A stretch of 64,000 nt of DNA, from NCBI GenBank assembly GCA_934747255.1, contig CAKVGH010000003.1, positions 34,905 to 98,904 of the forward strand, read 5' to 3'. Position numbers and translations under genes: made by a program. Origin of the DNA: an uncultured Clostridia bacterium. GTDB lineage: Bacteria; Bacillota; Clostridia; Christensenellales; UBA1242. Numbering within the stretch: position 1 is the first letter of the stretch; each line of letters opens with the position of its first letter. The notes beneath the pieces are model-generated. The model searched no databases. It was given only the letters and a program-made list of their open reading frames with translations, and was not told the DNA's origin. This document shows, piece by piece, positions 52,478-60,533 of the stretch.

Positions 52478-53440
52478 ATGGAAAGTATGTTTCAAGAAAA
52501 CCTTAAAAAATTAACCAAAAAATATTCACAAAAACTGGTGGCAGAAAAAACTGGATTTTCTCAATCTAGTATTAACAATTATTTAACAAGGAGTAGTGAG
52601 CCTTCTATTCAATTTTTAATTGCACTCAAAGATGCATTTGGAATTAGTGTAGAAGACTTTTTATTTTCTGGCATTAGTACCGAAGGCGAAAAAAGTTATG
52701 AAAAGTTTATTGGCAACTATTTGATTTATTATTACAATAACGATTCCTATAAAGGTGAAGTGCATTTGAATCTAAAAAACACTCTAAATTTTGGAGTTAT
52801 AAGTATTTTTAAGCAAAAAGATTTAGACAAGGGCGTAGAAATTTTGTCGGCATTTACAAAAAGCCGAGTTGACGCCGTAAAACTACTTAAAAGTCTAAAT
52901 GAAAGCCCAAAAACAACTTATGAACAACTATATGATGACTTCGGCAATGTTTATACAGGCGAGATAGATTTTAACGACCAAAATGTATTTTTGTTGCTAG
53001 AAAGTGAAGCGCATAAAGATAAAACTTTTATAATACTTAATAACCCACCATCAACAGCAAAATATATCGGTGGCGTGGGAACAGTGAATTCTATTTCTCG
53101 TGGCAGAGAGCATAACCCTTGTGTGCAATTTATAATTGTTACAAAGCGTATGCTGGATATTCCAGACGGTCAACTTTACAACTTGCTCAAATTTGATAAC
53201 TATCAACTTGATATCGAAGATAGTGCAAAGGATATTATAAATCTTTTCAAAAGGTTGTATGTCGACCAAAACGAACTATCAGCAGAACTTTCTGAAAATC
53301 AAAAAGTTGCGATTGTAAAAAACAGAATGGACTTACTTTTAAGCGAGATTTTGGAGTCCAATGCATTTAGATTTGCAAAGATTTCCAACAGAGATGATGA
53401 CTCAATTTATAGAATTATAAAGGAGGGTATTGATGTTTGA
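52478..53440 (+). CDS. XRE-family regulator with C-terminal sensor-like region
   Basis: A 320-residue protein. Residues ~1-62 form an XRE helix-turn-helix (YSQKLVAEKTGFSQSSINNY, then EPSIQFLIALKDAFG). The next ~250 residues have a region beginning GNYLIYYYNNDSYKGEVHL, of a kind I have seen attached to Clostridia XRE proteins, and a helical end. No enzyme motif is visible. Starts at 52478 or 52487 are possible; I chose the first after AAGGTAGGG. It is the first gene of the operon and overlaps the next by 8 bases, so it may autoregulate the unit. Confidence 0.75.
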   Translation: MESMFQENLKKLTKKYSQKLVAEKTGFSQSSINNYLTRSSEPSIQFLIALKDAFGISVEDFLFSGISTEGEKSYEKFIGNYLIYYYNNDSYKGEVHLNLKNTLNFGVISIFKQKDLDKGVEILSAFTKSRVDAVKLLKSLNESPKTTYEQLYDDFGNVYTGEIDFNDQNVFLLLESEAHKDKTFIILNNPPSTAKYIGGVGTVNSISRGREHNPCVQFIIVTKRMLDIPDGQLYNLLKFDNYQLDIEDSAKDIINLFKRLYVDQNELSAELSENQKVAIVKNRMDLLLSEILESNAFRFAKISNRDDDSIYRIIKEGIDV

Positions 53441-54905
53441 TAAAGTTGATAAAGTTGATAAAAGATTTGAATATTTAATGTCGCTAATTACTCGTAATGA
53501 TACTCCTTCTCAAATTGTAGAAAAAGCATACAAAAAGGCAAAAGAGTTGCACTACTATCAAAAGCGAAAAGATGGAACACCTTATCTTTCACATCCGCTT
53601 GAAGTTGCCATAATTTTGGCAGAACTTGGCTTTGATGAAGATACTATTTGTGGAGCATTACTTCACGATACCATTGAAGATTCTGACTACACAAAAGAAG
53701 AGATGAAACAAGATTTTAATGAGAATATTTCTCAAATGGTTGATGCGGTTAGTGCAATAGATAAAACAAAGTATGTTTACAACAAAAAAAATATCTACGA
53801 AGACCCAAATTTTGTAAAGTCATCAGCAGAAGAACAGACATTCAAAAAATTGATTTCAATTGGTAAAAAAAACCCTTGTGGTTTTTGTATAAAATTTGCT
53901 GATAGACTTCACAATTTGAGAACAATTTCAACCTTTGATTACAATAAACAGTTGGAAAAAGTTAGGGAAACAGAAAAGTGGATTTTGCCAATAGCAAGAG
54001 CGCTTAAAGCAGAGTACTTTTATGTTCAAATAAAAAATGAATGTTTTAAGATTGTGCAAAAGCCAAACGGAAAAGATTTTTTTGACCAATATGATATGTA
54101 TCATAGCAGTAATAGAAATAGTTTTAATAATATATTATTTGCTCTTAAAGAATTGTTTTCCCAAGACATTGTTAAAAATGTATATGGCTATGAAATGACA
54201 GAAAAAAAAGTCTACGATGAAGTTTTGAAAATCAAGCCAAAACTTAAAATTTCAAAAATTACGCAAGGACAAATTCTTTTAGTTCCAAATTACATTTACT
54301 ATATTGTGTATGACAACTCTATTGATGAAAGCACAATGCGAAATATGGCTCTTGCTAGGTTAAATAAAAACTTTAACAATTTGCACATAGTAGATGCAAA
54401 AATCAGTAATTTTTCGGGCTATCCTTATTTTATTTTGATTGATGAAAACAAAAACTTAATTAGAGTACAAATGCTTCTTGAAGATGATTTTCAAAAGTTG
54501 AGAGTGGGAACGCTAGACGGAAGATTTAATGATTACATTGACGAAGAAGATATTAACAAACTTGACATTGATTTTATAAATGTCAAAACAAAAACTGGCG
54601 AAATTAAGCAAATTGCAAAAGATAGCACTGCACTTGATTTTGCTTTCAAAATTCACAAAGATATTGGCTTTGCATTTAAGTACGCTATTATCAATGATAG
54701 CAAAACTAAATTTCCACCATACACAAAATTAAACGAAGACGATAAAGTGGAAATTGTTGTTGAAAAAGATGAAAATGGCGAACTTAAAAACAATGTGATG
54801 CTTCGTTGGCTTGCTTATGTTAATACAGAAGGAGCAAAGCGAATTTTAATAAGATATTTTGAAGAAGAATATGAGCCAAAAGACGATGTTAAAGCTGACG
54901 ATTGA
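53433..54905 (+). CDS. RelA/SpoT-like HD-TGS protein lacking a recognisable synthetase
   Basis: A 490-residue protein. Residues ~25-185 are an HD hydrolase domain of the long RelA/SpoT type with intact metal residues: His54 in LSHPLEV, His78-Asp79 in LLHDTIED with Glu82-Asp83, and Asp157 and Asn161 in FADRLHNLRT. Residues ~190-375 match no synthetase motif (no G-loop or Y-R-S-x-H segment). Residues ~381-450 resemble a TGS domain (INVKTKTGEIKQIAKDSTAL, then FAFKIHKDIGFAF), which in Rel contacts the CCA end of tRNA. It is translationally coupled to the regulator. Confidence 0.72.
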   Translation: MFDKVDKVDKRFEYLMSLITRNDTPSQIVEKAYKKAKELHYYQKRKDGTPYLSHPLEVAIILAELGFDEDTICGALLHDTIEDSDYTKEEMKQDFNENISQMVDAVSAIDKTKYVYNKKNIYEDPNFVKSSAEEQTFKKLISIGKKNPCGFCIKFADRLHNLRTISTFDYNKQLEKVRETEKWILPIARALKAEYFYVQIKNECFKIVQKPNGKDFFDQYDMYHSSNRNSFNNILFALKELFSQDIVKNVYGYEMTEKKVYDEVLKIKPKLKISKITQGQILLVPNYIYYIVYDNSIDESTMRNMALARLNKNFNNLHIVDAKISNFSGYPYFILIDENKNLIRVQMLLEDDFQKLRVGTLDGRFNDYIDEEDINKLDIDFINVKTKTGEIKQIAKDSTALDFAFKIHKDIGFAFKYAIINDSKTKFPPYTKLNEDDKVEIVVEKDENGELKNNVMLRWLAYVNTEGAKRILIRYFEEEYEPKDDVKADD

Positions 54906-54939
54906 TTTGTAATACTTATGAAAAAAAAGGGGGAAAATA

Positions 54940-56334
54940 ATGGGAATTTTGTTTTATGACTTATTTGGTAAAAAAATCAAAAACTTTTATGACGAAATTA
55001 AAGAGTCAGTATTAAACCAAGATGAAGTTTTGACTGATGAACAAGAAGTAAAAGTTTACGAAATACTAAAAAACCTTGACAGATATATGAATTATTGTCA
55101 AAGGCTTAAACTAGATTTTGGCAGACTAATGGACTACAATAATCTAAAACATAATGGCTATTCAAAGGAAATGCTAGAAGATTATTATCAAGAAGACAAG
55201 GACTATATTTATAATGTTGATAACTACTATCTTAACAACCTTATGAAAAAAGACTATATGTTTGGTTATCCTGCAAATATGGAAGATTATTCTTATTCCA
55301 TTCAATATTTGAGAAACATTGAATCTCAAATGTATTTAATGAACAACTGTGGCGACCCTTATCAAGTAGGAAACTATGGTATGGACAGCAAAGATATTGA
55401 AAAGCGAATTATCAACTTATTTGCTCAAAATTTGGGACTAACTAGCAAAGATAATTATTGGGGCTATATTACAAGTGGTGGAACGGAAAGCAACTTTTGG
55501 GGAATAAGAGAAGGCTTTAATGCTTTTCCAAAGGGCAAACTATATTTTTCGGCTGACACCCATTATAGTGTTGAAAAGTTTGTTACAAACAATGAACATA
55601 AAATTTACAACTATCAAAAAATCAAGTCTAATTCGGACGGAACAATAAACTGTGATGCACTTAAAGAGCAAATTCTTAAAGATAGGCAAGCGGGAATTGA
55701 AGGCGTTATTTTAGTACTTACTTGGGGAACAACTTGCAAAGGTGCTGTTGATGATGTTGAAACCATTACAACCTTTTTGCAAAGTCAAAATATTCCATAT
55801 TATTGTCATCTTGACGCAGCATTATTTGGTGGCTTGCCTAATAATCAATTAAACGCACCACTAATTAAAGATGTAAAAAAACTCAATGTAGATTCTGTGT
55901 CAATTAGTTTGCATAAATATCTTGGCTCTGCAAGAGTAAATGGTATTTTGATTGCTATGGAAAGGCAAAAAAGACAAATGGTTGACTATATTGGTCAGGA
56001 AGATTCAACGCTTTTAGGTTCAAGAGATTTCTTGCCATTTTCTACTTATCAAAGAGTTAAAGAAATTTTACTGCGTTCGCCAAAAACAAGATATAACGAA
56101 AATATAGAGTATTTCGAAAAGGGACTAAAAGATAATTATATTCACTATGATAAGGATTTGAATAGCAATATATTTGTCATCAAAAAACCTAGTGATAAAG
56201 TCTGCAAAAAATATCAACTAGCAACTTTTGTTGATGAAAACAAGGTTGAGCATGCGCATATTTTAATTTTTCCATTCCACAAAAAAGCAATTATTGATGA
56301 ATTAGTAAAAGATTTGAAGGAGGATAACAAATGA
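54940..56334 (+). CDS. PLP-dependent group II amino-acid decarboxylase (histidine-decarboxylase-like)
   Basis: A 464-residue aspartate-aminotransferase-fold enzyme. The PLP-binding elements are YITSGGTESNFWGIREG near residue 180, the stacking region H-Y-S-V-E-K-F, the carboxylate HLDAALFGG, and the Schiff-base lysine Lys326 in SLHKYLGSARVNG. The overall pattern is that of pyridoxal-dependent histidine decarboxylases and related enzymes, which make amines from amino acids. The substrate is not settled; tryptophan is an option only because of the adjoining TrpRS-like gene. An AAAGGGGG site precedes the ATG, and the stop overlaps the next ATG (ATGA). Confidence 0.85.
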   Translation: MGILFYDLFGKKIKNFYDEIKESVLNQDEVLTDEQEVKVYEILKNLDRYMNYCQRLKLDFGRLMDYNNLKHNGYSKEMLEDYYQEDKDYIYNVDNYYLNNLMKKDYMFGYPANMEDYSYSIQYLRNIESQMYLMNNCGDPYQVGNYGMDSKDIEKRIINLFAQNLGLTSKDNYWGYITSGGTESNFWGIREGFNAFPKGKLYFSADTHYSVEKFVTNNEHKIYNYQKIKSNSDGTINCDALKEQILKDRQAGIEGVILVLTWGTTCKGAVDDVETITTFLQSQNIPYYCHLDAALFGGLPNNQLNAPLIKDVKKLNVDSVSISLHKYLGSARVNGILIAMERQKRQMVDYIGQEDSTLLGSRDFLPFSTYQRVKEILLRSPKTRYNENIEYFEKGLKDNYIHYDKDLNSNIFVIKKPSDKVCKKYQLATFVDENKVEHAHILIFPFHKKAIIDELVKDLKEDNK

Positions 56335-57263
56335 AAACAGCACTTATAACTATTGATGTTTCAAAAAAATTAAATCTTTTTGATTATGTTGCAAAGGTAC
56401 AAAATTTGCAAAAAAATATGGGCAAATATGATGCGATTTACTGTTTGTTAAACGACTTATTTATTGATGAGTCAAACTATACAGCAAATGATATGAATCT
56501 TACCATATTGCAAAATGTTCAAACATTATTAAATCTTGGCTTTGATAAAAATGTTAAATTTATTTTGCAATCTTCTCAAAAAAATGTCTATTCATTAAGC
56601 AATGATTTATCAAGATTTATGTATGTAACAAAAATCATTAAAAATGAGTATTTGAAAACTTCTATTCAAAAAATATCTCTTAACGATATAAAACTATCAA
56701 GTCTAATAAACTTTTCAAACTTGCTTGCATCAATTTTGCTAATCGGTGCTGACGATATTTATGAAACGAGAGCATTTGAAAGTTTTTATGACTATGCAAG
56801 CAAAATTGTGGCTTTATATAACGAAGTTTGTGGTAAAAATTTATCACTTCCAAACTTGGTTATTAACAAAGAACTAATGTACAACAATTTGAGCGCTGAT
56901 GGTAATAGTTTTATAGCAGACAAATTTGATAACGATGTGGCACTTGTTTTGAGTGGCGATGAATTAACTAAAAAGATTAACGGAATATTTACAGACCCAA
57001 ATCATATCAAAATAGAAGACGCAGGTAGCGTGGAACATAACCCATTATTTATGTTTGTTGATTGCATTTGCTCTGACCAAGATGTTAAAGAATTTTTTGG
57101 TTTTAATACCTTGCAAGAATTAAAAAATCATTATCAAATGGGTGGGGTTGGTGATTATAAAATCAAACAAATGCTAAAATCTGCTTTTGTTAAAAAATTT
57201 AGTTGTTGTTCAACTCCTGTTGATATTAAAAAAATCGAAGATAGATTAAAAAATGATATATAA
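56331..57263 (+). CDS. Catalytically degenerate TrpRS-like protein
   Basis: A 310-residue protein that aligns by eye with the genuine TrpRS encoded at 57619. Corresponding segments are D-A-I-Y-C-L-L-N-D with LECLYFIAD, LLASILLIGADDIYETRA with ILMTADIILFDAHRIPVG, ASKIVALYNEVCGKNLSLPN with ARDIAINFNNRYGQTFVLPQ, and KKINGIFTD with KTINKIVTD. The ATP-binding HIGH-type motif (AHLGNY in TrpRS) reads LNLFDY, and the KMSKS loop is replaced by SFIADKF. Catalysis of tRNA charging is therefore improbable. It overlaps the decarboxylase by 4 bases, so stoichiometric expression is likely. Confidence 0.78.
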   Translation: MKTALITIDVSKKLNLFDYVAKVQNLQKNMGKYDAIYCLLNDLFIDESNYTANDMNLTILQNVQTLLNLGFDKNVKFILQSSQKNVYSLSNDLSRFMYVTKIIKNEYLKTSIQKISLNDIKLSSLINFSNLLASILLIGADDIYETRAFESFYDYASKIVALYNEVCGKNLSLPNLVINKELMYNNLSADGNSFIADKFDNDVALVLSGDELTKKINGIFTDPNHIKIEDAGSVEHNPLFMFVDCICSDQDVKEFFGFNTLQELKNHYQMGGVGDYKIKQMLKSAFVKKFSCCSTPVDIKKIEDRLKNDI

Positions 57264-57410
57264 TAATTTGTTTATATACTGATTATATAGGAAAAATTAT
57301 TTATTTAGTTTTATAATTTGTACAACTTATAGTTATAAAATTAGATATAAGAAAATTTGATTTTGTTAAATTATTAAAAGCAACTAAAATTGCACAATTA
57401 AAATATAAAA

Positions 57411-57429
57411 TTTGAAATAATATTTCAAA
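57411..57429. promoter_or_regulatory. Operator-like palindrome before tRNA-Trp
   Basis: TTTGAAAT-AAT-ATTTCAAA is a perfect 8-bp inverted repeat, 4 bases upstream of the -35 box. It may bind a regulator. No equivalent copy is seen before the XRE gene. Confidence 0.4.
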
Positions 57430-57433
57430 ATAA

Positions 57434-57462
57434 TTGACGAAAAGTTAACTTTATGCTATTAT
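57434..57462 (+). promoter_or_regulatory. Promoter of tRNA-Trp
   Basis: TTGACG (57434-57439), a 17-bp spacer and TATTAT (57457-57462) with a TG-C extended -10. Confidence 0.75.
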
Positions 57463-57489
57463 TTATTTGTAAATAAAATTAGCATAAAT

Positions 57490-57565
57490 AGGTGAGTAGC
57501 TCAACTGGTAGAGTCACGGTCTCCAAAACCGTTTGTTGCGGGTTCAAGTCCTGTCTCACCTGCCA
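57490..57565 (+). tRNA. tRNA-Trp (CCA anticodon)
   Basis: A 76-nt cloverleaf. Acceptor strands AGGTGAG and CTCACCT pair, followed by discriminator G and encoded CCA. The D arm is GCTC...GAGT, the anticodon arm ACGGT-CTCCAAA-ACCGT gives anticodon CCA (57523-57525), and the T arm holds TTCAAGT. The discriminator G is the identity element for bacterial TrpRS. It lies 53 bases before trpS with a terminator between. Confidence 0.96.
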
Positions 57566-57571
57566 GAAAAG

Positions 57572-57595
57572 TCGACTTAACAAAGTCGATTTTTG
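57572..57595 (+). terminator. Terminator after tRNA-Trp
   Basis: TCGACTT (57572-57578) and AAGTCGA (57583-57589), a 4-nt loop and five T residues. trpS may be expressed by read-through. Confidence 0.8.
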
Positions 57596-57618
57596 TATAT
57601 TTACTAAAAGGGGGAAAT

Positions 57619-58614
57619 ATGAAAGAAAGAATTTTGACAGGCATTAAGCCAACTGGTTATGCTCATTTGGGAAATTACTTTGGAGCAATCAAACCAGCGA
57701 TTGAATTGTCTAAAAATGATAGTTTGGAATGCTTATATTTTATTGCAGATTATCACGCATTAACAACTGTAAAAACAAAAGCAGATATGGAGGAATATAC
57801 TTACAATATCGCTTGTACTTGGCTTGCTTGCGGACTTGACCCATCAAAAGTAATATTCTATAAACAAAGTGATATTCCAGAAGATTTGGAACTTAACTGG
57901 ATTTTGTGTAATCTTACACCAAAAGGCTATATGAATAGAGCACACGCATATAAGGCCTGCGTGGAAAAGAACGAACAAAATGGACAAGATAGAGATGCTG
58001 GTGTTAATATGGGACTTTATAACTACCCAATTCTAATGACTGCTGACATTATTTTGTTTGACGCTCATAGAATACCAGTAGGACAAGACCAAACACAACA
58101 TGTAGAAATTGCTAGGGACATAGCAATCAACTTTAATAATCGTTATGGTCAAACATTCGTTTTGCCACAAAGTTATGTGCAAGATGAAACAAGCGTCTTG
58201 GTAGGTCTAGATGGAAGAAAAATGAGTAAAAGTTATGGCAACACAATTCAATTATTTACTGATGAAAAAACATTGCAAAAGACTATAAACAAAATTGTAA
58301 CTGACTCTCGTGTACCTGGTGAACCAAAAGATACTGATAACACAATTTGCAAGTTATACAGGCTGTTTGCTGATGAAAATCAATATCAAGCATTTGCAAA
58401 AAAACTTGAAGAAGGTCTTGGCTGGGGAGATGCAAAAAAAGAACTTTTTGCAGTTATCAATGATTATATAAAACCAATGCGTGAAAAATTCTATTACTAT
58501 CAAGAGCATCGTGATGAAGTAGATAAAATCTTGGCAGAAGGTGCTGAAAAAGCAAGAGCCATTGCTACTCCTTGCCTAGATAGAGTTAAAAAAGCAATAG
58601 GTGTTAAAAGATAA
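57619..58614 (+). CDS. trpS: Tryptophanyl-tRNA synthetase
   Basis: Class I synthetase charging tRNA-Trp; 331 residues, standard length. The HIGH-type motif is AHLGNY near residue 15, the KMSKS motif is DGRKMSKSYGN near 198, and IPVGQDQTQHVE is the tryptophan-pocket helix. All catalytic elements are intact, in contrast to the paralogue at 56331. No T-box leader is present; the gene follows tRNA-Trp(CCA) directly. The ATG has an AAAGGGGGA site. No dedicated promoter is seen between the tRNA terminator and the ATG. Confidence 0.97.
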   Translation: MKERILTGIKPTGYAHLGNYFGAIKPAIELSKNDSLECLYFIADYHALTTVKTKADMEEYTYNIACTWLACGLDPSKVIFYKQSDIPEDLELNWILCNLTPKGYMNRAHAYKACVEKNEQNGQDRDAGVNMGLYNYPILMTADIILFDAHRIPVGQDQTQHVEIARDIAINFNNRYGQTFVLPQSYVQDETSVLVGLDGRKMSKSYGNTIQLFTDEKTLQKTINKIVTDSRVPGEPKDTDNTICKLYRLFADENQYQAFAKKLEEGLGWGDAKKELFAVINDYIKPMREKFYYYQEHRDEVDKILAEGAEKARAIATPCLDRVKKAIGVKR

Positions 58615-58625
58615 TTTATTTTAAT

Positions 58626-58660
58626 AAAAACATTTTGAAGAAAATTCAAAGTGTTTTTTT
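58626..58660 (+). terminator. Terminator of trpS
   Basis: AAAACATTTTGAA and TTCAAAGTGTTTT form a long stem with a short loop, followed by T residues. Confidence 0.8.
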
Positions 58661-58709
58661 GTGCCAAAAAGAGTTTGTAATTCATATTTATTACTATTAA
58701 GGGGTGGAT

Positions 58710-60005
58710 ATGAAAAAAAATATTGCTATCATTTTTGGTGGAAAAAGTACGGAACACGAAATTAGTATTTTGTCGGCTATGCAAGCAATGGAAAATATGG
58801 ATAGGGAAAAGTATAATCTTTTGCCAATTTATATTACCAAAGACGGAAAATGGTATTACGGCGAAAAACTAAATAAATTATCTACATATAAAAATTTTAA
58901 CACGAAAGGCTTAAAAGAAGTTGCAATATTGCCGTATGATACTAATTTATATGCAAAAAAATTAAGTGGTTATAAGCCGATGGAAAGTATAGATTGTGCA
59001 TTTATAATTATGCATGGAATGAATGGCGAAGATGGTTCGTTGCAAGGTCTAATGGAACTTGCTAATATTCCTTATTCGTCATGCGGAATTTTGGCTAGCA
59101 GTATTGGTATGAGCAAACTTGCTCAAAAGATTTTTTTCACTGGACTGGAAATTCCTGTTGTACCATATTTCTCCATCACTAAAAATCAATTTGAAAAAAT
59201 GGGAGAAAAAGTTGACATTGATAAAACTTTATTTCCAGTAATTGTAAAGCCAAATAGATTGGGTTCGAGTATAGGTATTAGTTTTTGCAAAAACAAAACC
59301 ACGCTAAAAAAGGCATTGAATTTAGCATTTAAGTTTGATGACATAGTTGTGGTCGAAAAGGCAATAAAAAGATTAAAGGAAGTGAATATTAGTGCTTTGG
59401 GTGATAGTGAAAATATTTTGTTAAGCGAAACCGAACAACCGCAAAGCAATCACGAAATTTTGACATTTCAAGATAAATATTTGGGAGGCTCTTCAAAAAA
59501 TGGAAGTGCTAGTAAAGGCAAAATTCTGTGCGGAACTAAACAAATAAAATGTGATATAAAATATGAAAAAAATTCAAAAAACACACTAAATTTTGAAAAA
59601 AACACGATGAAAACCGAAAAAATTGATGTAAATAACCCAGAAATATGTATAAATGGCAATGTAAACAAACAAGGGACAAAACAAGTTGGTATGCAAAATT
59701 TGTCAAGAATTATACCTGCAAATATTGATATTGCAACTAAAACTCTTGTTGAAAAATACACTAAAATTATTTTTCAATATTTGGAGTGTAAAGGTGTTAT
59801 TAGAATTGATTTTATTATTGACGAAAAAACAAAAAAACTTTATGTAAACGAAATTAACACAATTCCGGGTTCGCTTGCTTTTTACCTATGGGAATACAAG
59901 GGGCTTGACTTTAAGAATGAACTTGACAACATGGTGAAAATTGCTATCCAGACAAATAATCAAAAAAATAATCTTCAAACCACTTTTGAACAAAAGGTTT
60001 TATAG
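58710..60005 (+). CDS. ddl: D-alanine--D-alanine ligase with a large insert
   Basis: ATP-grasp ligase making the D-Ala-D-Ala dipeptide for peptidoglycan; 431 residues against a usual ~300-370. N-terminal IAIIFGGKSTEHEIS, the ATP-grasp PVIVKPNRLGSSIGI, and the C-terminal VNEINTIPGSLAFY are intact. Between KYLGG (about residue 260) and GMQNLSRIIPA (about 328) it carries ~67 extra residues rich in Lys, Asn and Ser, where the family has a short loop. The GTG six bases upstream is less likely than this ATG after AAGGGGTG. Confidence 0.93.
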   Translation: MKKNIAIIFGGKSTEHEISILSAMQAMENMDREKYNLLPIYITKDGKWYYGEKLNKLSTYKNFNTKGLKEVAILPYDTNLYAKKLSGYKPMESIDCAFIIMHGMNGEDGSLQGLMELANIPYSSCGILASSIGMSKLAQKIFFTGLEIPVVPYFSITKNQFEKMGEKVDIDKTLFPVIVKPNRLGSSIGISFCKNKTTLKKALNLAFKFDDIVVVEKAIKRLKEVNISALGDSENILLSETEQPQSNHEILTFQDKYLGGSSKNGSASKGKILCGTKQIKCDIKYEKNSKNTLNFEKNTMKTEKIDVNNPEICINGNVNKQGTKQVGMQNLSRIIPANIDIATKTLVEKYTKIIFQYLECKGVIRIDFIIDEKTKKLYVNEINTIPGSLAFYLWEYKGLDFKNELDNMVKIAIQTNNQKNNLQTTFEQKVL

Positions 60006-60120
60006 TGAAAGATGACTAATAAATTGCTGGAATTTTAGATATTAAAATTCACAAAAAATTACATACAATATGTATCAGATTATAATATAAAAAATAAATA
60101 GAACAAATGTTCTAAAATAT

Positions 60121-60149
60121 TTGACATACCATTTTCAGTAGTGTATAAT
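60121..60149 (+). promoter_or_regulatory. Consensus promoter of the HTH gene
   Basis: A perfect TTGACA (60121-60126), a 17-bp spacer and a perfect TATAAT (60144-60149), ending 7 bases before the ATG at 60157. Confidence 0.85.
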
Positions 60150-60156
60150 TGTAAGT

Positions 60157-60480
60157 ATGGAAAGTAGTGTAGCAATTGGAATGGTATTTAAGTTAATGAG
60201 AGGTAAACGCCTAACAGCAAAAGAACTGGGCGATGATTTTGAAGTGAGTTCTCGAACAATTTACAGGTATGTAGATTGCTTGTCAGCAAGTGGCGTGCCT
60301 ATTGTTTGTATCAGCGGAAAAAATGGTGGTTTAGAGATTGATAAAAACTTTGTAATTAACGATAGTTTTTTAACTTTGGAAGAAGTTCAATATTTATTAA
60401 AAATATTAAAAATTCAAGAAAAAACGCCAAAAAATCAAGTTTTAATTGAAAAAATCAATAAAATTTATCAAATTTTATGA
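60157..60480 (+). CDS. Small HTH (HTH_11/WYL-regulator-like) protein
   Basis: A 107-residue protein. Residues ~5-60 are a winged helix-turn-helix of the HTH_11 type (GKRLTAKELGDDFEVSSRTIYRYVDCL), then a wing with GVPIVCISGKNGGLEI. The last ~40 residues are a helical linker ending where WYL regulators usually continue into the ligand-binding domain, which is absent. It is therefore a short form or a truncated WYL-type regulator. No ribosome site is present and the promoter ends 7 bases before the ATG, so its mRNA is probably leaderless. It is convergent with murG. Confidence 0.78.
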   Translation: MESSVAIGMVFKLMRGKRLTAKELGDDFEVSSRTIYRYVDCLSASGVPIVCISGKNGGLEIDKNFVINDSFLTLEEVQYLLKILKIQEKTPKNQVLIEKINKIYQIL

Positions 60481-60500
60481 AAAAAACATAAAAAATTAAA

Positions 60501-60533
60501 AATGCAGAACTTTTTTATTCTGCATTTTTTTTG
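60501..60533. terminator. Bidirectional terminator overlapping the murG stop
   Basis: AATGCAGAA and TTCTGCATT form a 9-bp stem with A and T runs at both sides. The hairpin contains the last codons and stop of murG. Confidence 0.8.

Noticed and set aside
57566..57618. T-box riboswitch before trpS
   Set aside because: The leader is too short and has no T-box sequence; tRNA-Trp and its terminator fill the space.
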